A stretch of 6,249 nt of DNA. Source: Pseudomonadales bacterium (GTDB lineage: Bacteria > Pseudomonadota > Gammaproteobacteria > Pseudomonadales > IMCC2047). The translations under genes and the position numbers were made by a program. Shown in pieces: positions 1 to 6,072 of the stretch. How positions within the stretch are numbered: the stretch's first letter is position 1; each line of letters begins with the position of its first letter. A model generated the notes under the pieces. The model searched no databases and had not been told where the DNA came from. It saw only the letters and a list, made by a program, of their open reading frames with translations. The stretch spans positions 1 to 6,249 of the forward strand of contig JAIPFG010000193.1 of assembly GCA_021736745.1 (NCBI GenBank), in the 5' to 3' direction.

Positions 1-143
1 ACTTCCATAACCACTTTGTCTGTTTCAATATCAACGATCAGTTCGTCCCGATTAACGGCCTCACCGGGACGTTTATGCCACGTCGCAATAGTCCCTTCCG
101 CAATGGACTCAGGAAAAGCGGGCGCCTTAATTTCTATTGTCAT
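1..143 (-). CDS. sucB: 2-oxoglutarate dehydrogenase E2 component (dihydrolipoamide succinyltransferase), 5' end only
   Basis: This is the start of the E2 core subunit of the cytoplasmic 2-oxoglutarate dehydrogenase complex, which takes the succinyl group from E1 on a swinging lipoyl arm and passes it to CoA. Only 47 complete codons and part of codon 48 are present; a full E2 of this family is about 400 residues. The visible part is the beginning of the N-terminal lipoyl domain: it opens MTIEIKAPAFPES, continues with ATWHKRPGE (about residues 20-28), and reaches the lipoylation motif DIETDKVVMEV at 38-48, where Lys43 should carry the lipoyl group. The ATG at 143 has a modest GGAAGA Shine-Dalgarno about 8 bases upstream. 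The gene lies 27 bp after sucA with no terminator between them, so co-transcription is likely. The lipoyl motif alone also fits other E2 enzymes, but the position directly after sucA makes SucB by far the best call. The catalytic domain lies outside the window. Confidence 0.95.
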   Translation of the reverse strand, partial: MTIEIKAPAFPESIAEGTIATWHKRPGEAVNRDELIVDIETDKVVME

Positions 144-170
144 TTTTAATTCTTCCACTCTTTATCGTAT

Positions 171-3005
171 TTAGTTTGATCTCAACGCATCAGTAATTAC
201 TTTTTGTTGCTGCTGCTGATGAAGCTCCATATGTCCCACCGCCGGTGAAGCAGACGCTTCTCGGGCGACTTTAGTTAATTCAACGTCATTTTTCAGCATA
301 TCAATGACATTACGCATATGGTGATTACAGTTATACCAAACCCCCTGGTTTAAAGGCTCTTCTTGCACCCAGGTAAGTTCATTCAAATTTGGATAAATTG
401 AAAGCGCTTCCGCCAAATCATCCTCAGGAAAAGGATAAATTTGCTCTATCCGCAGAATGGCCAAATTATCGGGACCATTTTCCTGACGCTGATTGAGCAA
501 TTCATAATAGATCTTACCGCTACATAAAATTACGCGTTTGATTTTTTCAGGATTGTGGTTTTCTGTTTCCGGCAAAATGGTGTGGAAAGTGCCATCGGCC
601 AGTTCTTCCATCGAAGAGATGACCTGTTTGTGACGGAGCAGACTTTTTGCTGTCATGACAATCAAGGGTTTACGTAATGGACGTATAATCTGCCGGCGTA
701 ACATATGGAATACCTGTGCTGGCGTCGTCGGTAAACAAACCTGGATATTGTGTTCTGCTGATAATTGTAGAAATCGCTCCAAACGCGCTGATGAGTGTTC
801 CGGTCCCTGTCCTTCATAGCCATGAGGCAAAAACATAGTCAGCCCGCAGAGACGGCTCCATTTGTGCTCACCACTGGTAATAAACTGATCGATGACAACC
901 TGGGCATTATTCGCAAAATCCCCAAACTGTGCTTCCCAAATCACTAAACTCTTAGGTGAAGTTGTGGAGTAACCGTATTCAAACCCTAATACCGCCATTT
1001 CCGAGAGGAGTGAGTCATAAATATCAAATACAGGCTGGTCCTTTGCGATATTTTGCAGTGGAATATAGACAGCACCATCACTCTGTGAGTGGAGCACAGC
1101 ATGTCGATGAGAAAAAGTCCCCCTTCCGACATCCTGTCCTGTCAGGCGAACAGGATGACCACTATTAATTAAGGTTGCATATGCCAATGCCTCTGCACAA
1201 CCCCAATCAATAAATAATTCGCCTTCGACCATTTGCATACGGTCTTTGTAAATCTTCGCCACCTGACGCTGTACTTTTATCTGTTCCGGCACTGTGTTGA
1301 TGAGTTTGCCCAATGCCCGTAAGCGATCAATGTCTACCCGCGTATCGTGTCTGGCCGTCCACTCTTTGTTGAGATAGGGCGTCCAGTCTACAAATTTTGC
1401 AAAGTTAGGTTCATTCACCCAATGTTCAACCAAATGCCCCCCAGCATCGAGAGCATTCCGGTACTGATCCATGATGGCTTCACTTTCCTTAATGCTGACC
1501 ACCCCTTCTTTAACCAGGCGCTCTGCATAAAGCTCTCTGGTCGTTGGGTGTTTTTTGATGACTTTGTACATGAGCGGTTGAGTCGCTGAAGGCTCATCTG
1601 CTTCATTATGACCGCGACGGCGGTAACATATCAGATCAATTACCACATCTTTCTTGAATTCGTTACGATAATCCATCGCTAATTGAGTAGCGAAGATCAC
1701 CGCTTCCGGATTGTCGCCATTGACATGAATAATCGGCGCTTCAATCATTTTTGCAACATCGGTGCAATACTCTGTCGAACGAGCATCCTCTCGACGACTG
1801 GTGGTAAAGCCAACCTGATTATTAAGGATAATGTGAATAGTCCCGCCGGTATAATAGCCTCTTGTTTGCGACATCTGGAAAACTTCCATTACCACACCCT
1901 GCCCGGCGAATGCTGCATCTCCATGAATAACAATCGGTACCACGGCAATTTTATCCGTATCCTCACGTCGATCCTGACGCGCTCTCACAGAACCCTCTAC
2001 CACAGGAGAAACGACTTCCAGATGAGAGGGATTAAATGAAAGCGCTAAATGCACCTCGCCGCTGGGACTAATCCAGTTTGACGAAAAACCCTGGTGATAC
2101 TTAACATCGCCAGAACCATTAATTTTGGATTTTCCTTCAAACTCTTCAAATAATTCGGCCGGTTTCTTACCAAGAATGTTTACCAGCACGTTCAATCGTC
2201 CGCGGTGAGCCATCCCAATGACAATTTCTTGTGCTCCATAGGCCGCGCTGCGATTAATCATTTCTTCAATCATCGGAATCAGGCTTTCACCACCCTCAAT
2301 CCCAAAACGTTTGGTACCAGGATAACGAGCACCCAAATATTTCTCCAAACCTTCCGCCGCCGTTAAAGACAAAAGAATATCTTTCTTCACTTCATGGCTG
2401 TATTGAGGCTGCCCTCTTACCGGTTCGATCCGCTGCTGAAACCACCTTTTAACGCGGGTATCTACAGCATGCATGTATTCAAAGCCGATATGACTACAAT
2501 AGGTTTTTTCCAAATCACGAACGATGTCATGTAACGGAGCAACATTGGGGCCAAAAAAAAGCGAACCCAAGCGAAACCCTGTGTGGAGGTCTTCAGAAGA
2601 CAGGTCGTGAAAAGCCAGATTCAGGTCCGGGACTTCTTCCCGCTCCATCAAGCCAAGAGGGTCTAGACTGGCCTTCTGATGACCACGAAACCGGTAGGCA
2701 TGTATCATACTTAAGACACGCACCTGTTTTTTCTCGTGTTCGATGCTGACCGAATCGGTGATGGCGCTGCTGACGGTACGCGACTGCTTACCAATCTCAG
2801 TAAATTGTTTTTCTATGGCGGCGTAAGAGGGTTCTGGCTCTGTAGAATCATTAATGGCTGGCAAAGCATCAAAATAATCCCGCCATTCCTGCGAAATGGA
2901 CTGTGGATCGAGCAGATAGGCTTCGTAGAGCGACTCTACATAAGCCAGATTGTTTCCTTGCATATGCGCGGACTGCCACATCTGCCTCATACTTGTGTCG
3001 TGCAC
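171..3005 (-). CDS. sucA: 2-oxoglutarate dehydrogenase E1 component (thiamine-diphosphate dependent)
   Basis: SucA decarboxylates 2-oxoglutarate on thiamine diphosphate and transfers the succinyl unit to the lipoyl arm of SucB. At 944 residues it matches the family (E. coli about 933). The first ~45 residues form the usual E2/E3-contact segment (LYEAYL, then WRDYFDALP at 41-49). Core motifs in order: YPGTKRFGIEGGESLIP at 228-244; GMAHRGRLN at 264-272 (His267); KYHQGFSSN at 302-310 (His304); SFNPSHLE at 323-330; the thiamine-diphosphate/Mg motif from HGDAA (361-365) to NNQ (395-397); YRRRGHNEADEP at 461-472; GQDVGRGTFSHRHAV at 623-637; EAQFGDFANN at 691-700; LPHGYEGQGPEHSSAR at 726-741; and QEEPLNQGVW at 881-890. 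A run of five Gln (930-934) sits near the C-terminus, where E. coli has HQKQQQ. The start is GTG at 3005: it has a strong Shine-Dalgarno and reproduces the N-terminal length of relatives. The ATG at 2990 (codon 6) has no ribosome site. The frame is intact, and sucB follows after 27 bp. Confidence 0.98.
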   Translation of the reverse strand: MHDTSMRQMWQSAHMQGNNLAYVESLYEAYLLDPQSISQEWRDYFDALPAINDSTEPEPSYAAIEKQFTEIGKQSRTVSSAITDSVSIEHEKKQVRVLSMIHAYRFRGHQKASLDPLGLMEREEVPDLNLAFHDLSSEDLHTGFRLGSLFFGPNVAPLHDIVRDLEKTYCSHIGFEYMHAVDTRVKRWFQQRIEPVRGQPQYSHEVKKDILLSLTAAEGLEKYLGARYPGTKRFGIEGGESLIPMIEEMINRSAAYGAQEIVIGMAHRGRLNVLVNILGKKPAELFEEFEGKSKINGSGDVKYHQGFSSNWISPSGEVHLALSFNPSHLEVVSPVVEGSVRARQDRREDTDKIAVVPIVIHGDAAFAGQGVVMEVFQMSQTRGYYTGGTIHIILNNQVGFTTSRREDARSTEYCTDVAKMIEAPIIHVNGDNPEAVIFATQLAMDYRNEFKKDVVIDLICYRRRGHNEADEPSATQPLMYKVIKKHPTTRELYAERLVKEGVVSIKESEAIMDQYRNALDAGGHLVEHWVNEPNFAKFVDWTPYLNKEWTARHDTRVDIDRLRALGKLINTVPEQIKVQRQVAKIYKDRMQMVEGELFIDWGCAEALAYATLINSGHPVRLTGQDVGRGTFSHRHAVLHSQSDGAVYIPLQNIAKDQPVFDIYDSLLSEMAVLGFEYGYSTTSPKSLVIWEAQFGDFANNAQVVIDQFITSGEHKWSRLCGLTMFLPHGYEGQGPEHSSARLERFLQLSAEHNIQVCLPTTPAQVFHMLRRQIIRPLRKPLIVMTAKSLLRHKQVISSMEELADGTFHTILPETENHNPEKIKRVILCSGKIYYELLNQRQENGPDNLAILRIEQIYPFPEDDLAEALSIYPNLNELTWVQEEPLNQGVWYNCNHHMRNVIDMLKNDVELTKVAREASASPAVGHMELHQQQQQKVITDALRSN

Positions 3006-3011
3006 GTATCA

Positions 3012-3016
3012 CCCCT
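3012..3016 (-). promoter_or_regulatory. Shine-Dalgarno that fixes the GTG start of sucA
   Basis: On the minus strand the bases read AGGGGTGATAC and then GTG. The AGGGG core lies 6 bases before the GTG and extends into GGTGAT, close to the full anti-16S complement. The next in-frame ATG, 15 bases further in, would be about 21 bases from this core and has no purine-rich site of its own. This supports GTG as the translation start. Confidence 0.75.
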
Positions 3017-3033
3017 GCTGTACAAAATTTTCG

Positions 3034-3057
3034 TTAGTCACAGACCCATTTATCCAT
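3034..3057 (-). CDS. possible 7-codon micro-ORF in the sucA leader
   Basis: In the sdhB-sucA spacer an ATG at 3057 opens a reading frame encoding MDKWVCD, ending in TAA at 3034-3036. A purine-rich GGTGGG lies 6 bases before the ATG, a good ribosome-site position. The stop lies 28 bases before the sucA GTG. If translated, it could influence ribosome loading on sucA, or it may simply be chance: short ATG-to-stop frames are frequent, and no repeated regulatory codons (for example a run of one amino acid) are present. There is no family evidence, so this is a candidate only. Confidence 0.15.
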   Translation of the reverse strand: MDKWVCD

Positions 3058-3098
3058 GGCTTTCCCACCACTAACGACCTGACTATCAATCGCGCACC

Positions 3099-3126
3099 TA
3101 TGTAAGATTTATTGTTATTGTGCCAA
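3099..3126 (-). promoter_or_regulatory. weak sigma70-like promoter candidate upstream of sucA
   Basis: On the minus strand a TTGGCA hexamer (3121-3126; 5 of 6 matches to TTGACA) is followed after 16 bases by TACATA (3099-3104; only 3 of 6 matches to TATAAT). The spacer is AT-rich. Transcription from here would give a leader of roughly 85-90 bases before the sucA GTG. E. coli has a weak sucA promoter in the equivalent interval, so an internal promoter is plausible, but the -10 match is poor and such pairs arise by chance in AT-rich DNA. Confidence 0.2.
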
Positions 3127-3142
3127 TAGTCTATTTTTATAT

Positions 3143-3165
3143 CCAAGCCGGCGTACCCGGCTCGG
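3143..3165 (-). other. hairpin immediately downstream of sdhB
   Basis: Read on the minus strand, CCGAGCCGG, a 5-base loop GTACG, and CCGGCTTGG form a 9-bp stem with a single G-U pair. The stem begins 5 bases after the sdhB stop codon. The downstream bases in the transcript are A-rich (ATATAAAAATAG), not a U run, so it does not look like an ordinary intrinsic terminator of the operon. It may protect the 3' end of sdhCDAB mRNA, act in processing, or partly attenuate read-through into sucA. The structure is seen in the sequence; the role is inference. Confidence 0.55.
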
Positions 3166-3170
3166 TTATC

Positions 3171-3875
3171 TTAAGTTCCCCTATGTAGCAGCATCTCCCG
3201 AATATGCCCAATTGCACGCGTTGGGTTTAAACCCTTGGGGCAAACCGCCACACAGTTCATAATTCCGCGGCAACGAAATACGCTAAAAGGGTCATCCAGT
3301 TCAGCCAGTCTTTCTTGGGTGGCTGTATCGCGGCTATCCGCCAAGAAACGGTAAGCCTGCAACAAACCAGAAGGACCAATAAACTTATCCGGATTCCACC
3401 AAAATGAAGGACAAGCCGTTGAACAGCAGGCACAAAGAATACATTCATAAAGCCCATCCAGCTTCTCTCGCTCTTCAGGTGTTTGCAATCTTTCAATTGC
3501 TGGCGCCGGAGAGTCATTAAGCAGGTAGGGTTTGACCTTTTCGTATTGTTTATAAAAGATAGCCATGTCCACGACCAGATCCCTGACGACAGGTAATCCG
3601 GGCAGTGGGCGTAAGACCAGTTTATTATTTTTAACGGTTTCTGAGAGCGGCGTAATACAGGCTAAGCCATTTTTGCCGTTCATATTCATTCCGTCAGAGC
3701 CACAAACACCCTCTCGACAAGAACGACGGTAGGCGATTGTTTCATCCTTGGCCTTCAATAACTCAAGGACATCAAGCACCATCAAGTCTTTCCCGCCGGT
3801 GTCCAGCTGGACATCCTGCATGTAAGGCTCAGCATCAGTTTCAGGGTTATAGCGATAAATACTAACTGTTAACAT
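3171..3875 (-). CDS. sdhB: succinate dehydrogenase iron-sulfur subunit
   Basis: SdhB carries electrons from the FAD of SdhA through three Fe-S clusters to ubiquinone at the membrane anchor. Starting at the ATG at 3875 it has 234 residues, the usual length, and begins MLTVSIYRYNPETD. An N-terminal ferredoxin-like domain holds the [2Fe-2S] ligands Cys53, Cys58, Asp61 and Cys73 (Asp as third ligand, as in E. coli). The C-terminal domain has CILCACCSTAC at 145-155 and CRGIMNCVAVC at 202-212: Cys145, 148, 151 and 212 fit the [4Fe-4S] cluster, and Cys155, 202 and 208 the [3Fe-4S] cluster. Pro156, Ser157, Trp159 and Trp160 match the quinone-site segment. Arg203 stands where E. coli has His207; as recalled, Pseudomonas-type SdhB also has CRGIMNC. 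The frame can be extended upstream to a TTG at 3905, but that adds ten residues absent from relatives and has no close ribosome site. It follows sdhA after 52 bp. Confidence 0.97.
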   Translation of the reverse strand: MLTVSIYRYNPETDAEPYMQDVQLDTGGKDLMVLDVLELLKAKDETIAYRRSCREGVCGSDGMNMNGKNGLACITPLSETVKNNKLVLRPLPGLPVVRDLVVDMAIFYKQYEKVKPYLLNDSPAPAIERLQTPEEREKLDGLYECILCACCSTACPSFWWNPDKFIGPSGLLQAYRFLADSRDTATQERLAELDDPFSVFRCRGIMNCVAVCPKGLNPTRAIGHIREMLLHRGT

Positions 3876-3884
3876 AGCAATACG

Positions 3885-3888
3885 TTCC
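3885..3888 (-). promoter_or_regulatory. Shine-Dalgarno supporting the ATG start of sdhB at 3875
   Basis: On the minus strand the sequence before the ATG contains CGGAACG; the GGAA core sits 9 bases upstream of the ATG. The alternative TTG at 3905 has only a GGTG about 18 bases away. Together with the family N-terminus (MLTVSIYRYN) this favours the ATG and a 234-residue protein. Confidence 0.55.
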
Positions 3889-3895
3889 GATAAAA

Positions 3896-3913
3896 AGTCT
3901 GTCAAGACTGACT
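3896..3913. repeat. imperfect palindrome in the sdhA-sdhB spacer
   Basis: On the plus strand AGTCTGTC, two bases AA, and GACTGACT form an inverted repeat of 8 + 2 + 8 bases with one mismatched pair. As RNA the loop would need to open, leaving a weak hairpin, so it may be a protein-binding site or chance. It lies between the sdhA stop and the sdhB ribosome site and includes the unlikely upstream TTG. Confidence 0.3.
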
Positions 3914-3927
3914 ATAAAGAGCACCGA

Positions 3928-5700
3928 TTAATAGGTACGTTCTTTCGGGGCAAAGGGTTCCACGGTTTTTGGTGTAAAGTTAACCGCACGTTTGCCAACA
4001 CTTTTTTCGCCCGGGAAAAATAGCGAGTGACACAACCAGTTTTCGTCGTCCCGCGTCTGATAATCATCTCGTGCATGGGCACCACGGCTTTCCTTACGCT
4101 CTTCAGCAGTGATCGCCGTCGCTTCGGCTACTTCTAACAGATTCTGAAGCTCAAGAGCCTCTATTCGGGCCGTATTGAAAGCATTGCTTTTATCATTCAA
4201 TTTAACATTTTCAACACGTGGACGCAGATCAGCCAACTTCTTGATACCTGCCTGCATAAACTCACCTTTGCGGAATACACCAAAATGATTTTGCATAATG
4301 GTTTGAAGTTCAGTACGCAAACTTGCGGCATTTTCACCATCGTTGGTGTTATTAAGCCTATCCAGTCGACTTAAAGCTTGATCAATATCGGATTCGCTGG
4401 CGTCACGTAGCTCTATTCCCTCTCTCAATGCTTTTTCGATAAACAAACCGGATGCACGACCGAAGACAACAAGATCCAATAGTGAGTTGCCACCCAGCCG
4501 ATTGGCGCCATGGACAGATACGCAGGCGACTTCACCACAGGCAAATAAACCTTCGATAATTTTATCGTTTCCATTAGCATCCGGCGCAAGCGCCTGGCCA
4601 TTCACATTTGTTGGAATCCCGCCCATCATGTAATGACAAGTAGGCACAACTGGTACAGGCTCTTTTACCGGATCAGCGTGAGCAAAAGTTCGGGACAGTT
4701 CACAAATACCCGGCAAGCGACTTTCCAATACTTCTTCACCTAAGTGGTCTAGCTTAAGATAGACGTGGTCACCGTTTGGACCACAACCTCTTCCTTCCAG
4801 TATCTCCAGGACCATGGAACGGGCAACCACATCACGACCTGCCAGATCCTTCGCATTGGGGGCATAACGCTCCATAAAGCGCTCACCATCTTTATTGACA
4901 AGATAACCACCTTCACCGCGACAACCCTCTGTCACGAGGACTCCCGCACCATAAATACCTGTCGGGTGAAACTGCCACATTTCTATGTCTTGGACCGGGA
5001 AGCCAGCACGTAGCGCCATACCAATGCCATCACCTGTATTGATATGGGCGTTGGTCGTTGATGCATAAATACGTCCGGCACCACCAGTGGCAAGAACAGT
5101 GGCCTTCGATTTAATGTAAGCCGTTTCACCGGTTTCCATACAAATCGCAATCACACCGATAACCGCACCATCTTGGTTTTTAACCAGATCAGTTGCGTAC
5201 CATTCGTTCAGAAATACCGTTTGATTCTTCAAGTTCCCTTGATACAAGGCGTGTAGCAATGCATGCCCCGTTCTATCAGCCGCTGCACAGGTGCGTGCCG
5301 CCTGACCACCACGACCAAAATCTTTGGATTGCCCGCCGAAAGGGCGTTGATAAATTCGCCCTGTTTCCGTCCGGGAAAAAGGTAACCCCATGTGCTCTAA
5401 TTCAAATACGGTTTCCGGGCCTACACTACACATATACTCAATAGCGTCTTGGTCACCGATATAATCAGAGCCTTTCACCGTATCATACATATGCCAACGC
5501 CAATCATCATTGGGGTCGGCGCTTGCAATAGCACAGGTAATCCCCCCCTGAGCAGACACAGTGTGTGAGCGAGTTGGAAATACTTTACTGATGACGGCTG
5601 TCTTATAGCCGGATTGCGCTAACTGTAATGCCGCGCGCATTCCCGCACCGCCGCCGCCGACAATAACGCCGTCATAACTAAGTGTTCTTATATTTGCCAT
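3928..5700 (-). CDS. sdhA: succinate dehydrogenase flavoprotein subunit
   Basis: SdhA oxidises succinate to fumarate on a covalently bound FAD, on the cytoplasmic face of complex II. Its 590 residues match the family (E. coli 588). The N-terminal dinucleotide fold has VIVGGGGAG at 12-20. SHTVSAQGG at 45-53 supplies His46, the expected covalent FAD attachment. The capping/active-site region has FHPTG at 244-248 (His245), RGEGGYLVN at 261-269, and GRDVVARS at 288-295 with Arg289 as the likely proton-transfer residue. HYMMGGIPT at 356-364 (His356) and ACGEVACVSVHGANRLGGNS at 387-406 (Glu390, Arg401) complete the substrate and FAD contacts. The C-terminal helical domain ends with a normal KERTY tail. 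The ATG at 5700 lies 3 bp after the sdhD stop; a GGGG-rich site inside the end of sdhD (5711-5714) is its probable ribosome site, so translation is probably coupled. The SdhC/SdhD/SdhB neighbours rule in succinate dehydrogenase over the related fumarate reductase FrdA or L-aspartate oxidase. Confidence 0.98.
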   Translation of the reverse strand: MANIRTLSYDGVIVGGGGAGMRAALQLAQSGYKTAVISKVFPTRSHTVSAQGGITCAIASADPNDDWRWHMYDTVKGSDYIGDQDAIEYMCSVGPETVFELEHMGLPFSRTETGRIYQRPFGGQSKDFGRGGQAARTCAAADRTGHALLHALYQGNLKNQTVFLNEWYATDLVKNQDGAVIGVIAICMETGETAYIKSKATVLATGGAGRIYASTTNAHINTGDGIGMALRAGFPVQDIEMWQFHPTGIYGAGVLVTEGCRGEGGYLVNKDGERFMERYAPNAKDLAGRDVVARSMVLEILEGRGCGPNGDHVYLKLDHLGEEVLESRLPGICELSRTFAHADPVKEPVPVVPTCHYMMGGIPTNVNGQALAPDANGNDKIIEGLFACGEVACVSVHGANRLGGNSLLDLVVFGRASGLFIEKALREGIELRDASESDIDQALSRLDRLNNTNDGENAASLRTELQTIMQNHFGVFRKGEFMQAGIKKLADLRPRVENVKLNDKSNAFNTARIEALELQNLLEVAEATAITAEERKESRGAHARDDYQTRDDENWLCHSLFFPGEKSVGKRAVNFTPKTVEPFAPKERTY

Positions 5701-5703
5701 GAA

Positions 5704-6072
5704 TTAATTTCCCCACAAAATATCGATACCCCAAACCAAATACACAAACAGTGCAATTGTGCAGGCGCATTGCACCAGAAATCTTACTGCAGTTGCATAT
5801 TTGCCCAGGGACAGCGGCGTCAAATAGTCAGTCGTTATAGTCCACACACCCACCCAGGCATGTGCAATGAGAGAGAACAGGGCTAGCAGTGAAAATATCC
5901 GCATACTTGTGCATTTAAACAGCTCACTCCATTGTTCATATTGAACCTGTGGATGTTGGGCAAACCAGAACACAAGAAAAAGTGTGTAGAGTGCTAAAAT
6001 AACAGCGCTGACTCGCTGTACCACCCAATCGGATAAACCGCTACGACCAAAGCTGGTGACATTGGTTACCAT
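5704..6072 (-). CDS. sdhD: succinate dehydrogenase membrane anchor subunit D
   Basis: SdhD is a small hydrophobic subunit that, with SdhC, anchors SdhAB in the cytoplasmic membrane and forms the heme b and ubiquinone sites. It has 122 residues, near the E. coli length of about 115. Three membrane helices are visible at roughly 17-38, 57-80 and 93-118. Key residues fall in place: Arg20 in QRVSAVILA, His71 in AHAWVGVW (family heme ligand position), and Asp82-Tyr83 in TTDYLTP, where Tyr83 is the family quinone contact. The ATG at 6072 overlaps the end of sdhC by 7 bp and has a GGGAG ribosome site 7 bases upstream inside sdhC. The N-terminus MVTNVTSFGRSGL is like that of Pseudomonas-type SdhD, as recalled. 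sdhA begins 3 bp after its stop. Subunit D sequences are poorly conserved, but context and motifs leave little doubt. Confidence 0.95.
   Translation of the reverse strand: MVTNVTSFGRSGLSDWVVQRVSAVILALYTLFLVFWFAQHPQVQYEQWSELFKCTSMRIFSLLALFSLIAHAWVGVWTITTDYLTPLSLGKYATAVRFLVQCACTIALFVYLVWGIDILWGN

Larger units (their letters stand above)
3006..3170 (-). other. sdhB-sucA intergenic leader region
   Basis: This 165-bp interval is the only sizeable non-coding stretch in the window. It contains, in the direction of transcription, the post-sdhB hairpin, a small palindrome AATAGACTATT (3125-3135), a weak promoter candidate, a possible micro-ORF, and the sucA ribosome site. There is no T-run terminator on the minus strand, so read-through from sdhB to sucA is likely. 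The length suggests sucAB expression can be set separately from sdhCDAB, as is known for the equivalent E. coli interval. No RNA gene or long conserved repeat is recognisable. Confidence 0.5.

Noticed and set aside
180..220. Gln-repeat expansion at the SucA C-terminus as a microsatellite
   Set aside because: Only five Gln, encoded by mixed CAG and CAA codons; E. coli already has a Gln-rich stretch at this point.
956..2039. Plus-strand open frames of 70-118 codons opposite sucA
   Set aside because: They lie entirely opposite the highly conserved sucA frame, have no recognisable domains, and read as antisense shadows of it.
3026..3043. CRP-type site suggested by TGTGA in the sucA leader
   Set aside because: Only one half-site is present; the expected TCACA partner six bases away reads AAAAT.
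2736..3074. Plus-strand 112-codon frame across the sucA start and leader
   Set aside because: Most of it is antisense to the sucA N-terminus, with no recognisable motif and no clear ribosome site; its extension into the spacer is explained by chance.
3105..3126. Sigma54 promoter suggested by TGGCAC on the minus strand
   Set aside because: The required TTGC-type element at the correct spacing is absent; only the first half matches.
3143..3180. Rho-independent terminator on the plus strand from the same hairpin
   Set aside because: The following plus-strand bases TTATCTTAAG are a poor T tract and no plus-strand gene precedes it.
4765..5444. Plus-strand frames of about 82 codons opposite sdhA
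   Set aside because: Antisense shadows of the conserved flavoprotein gene with no family features.
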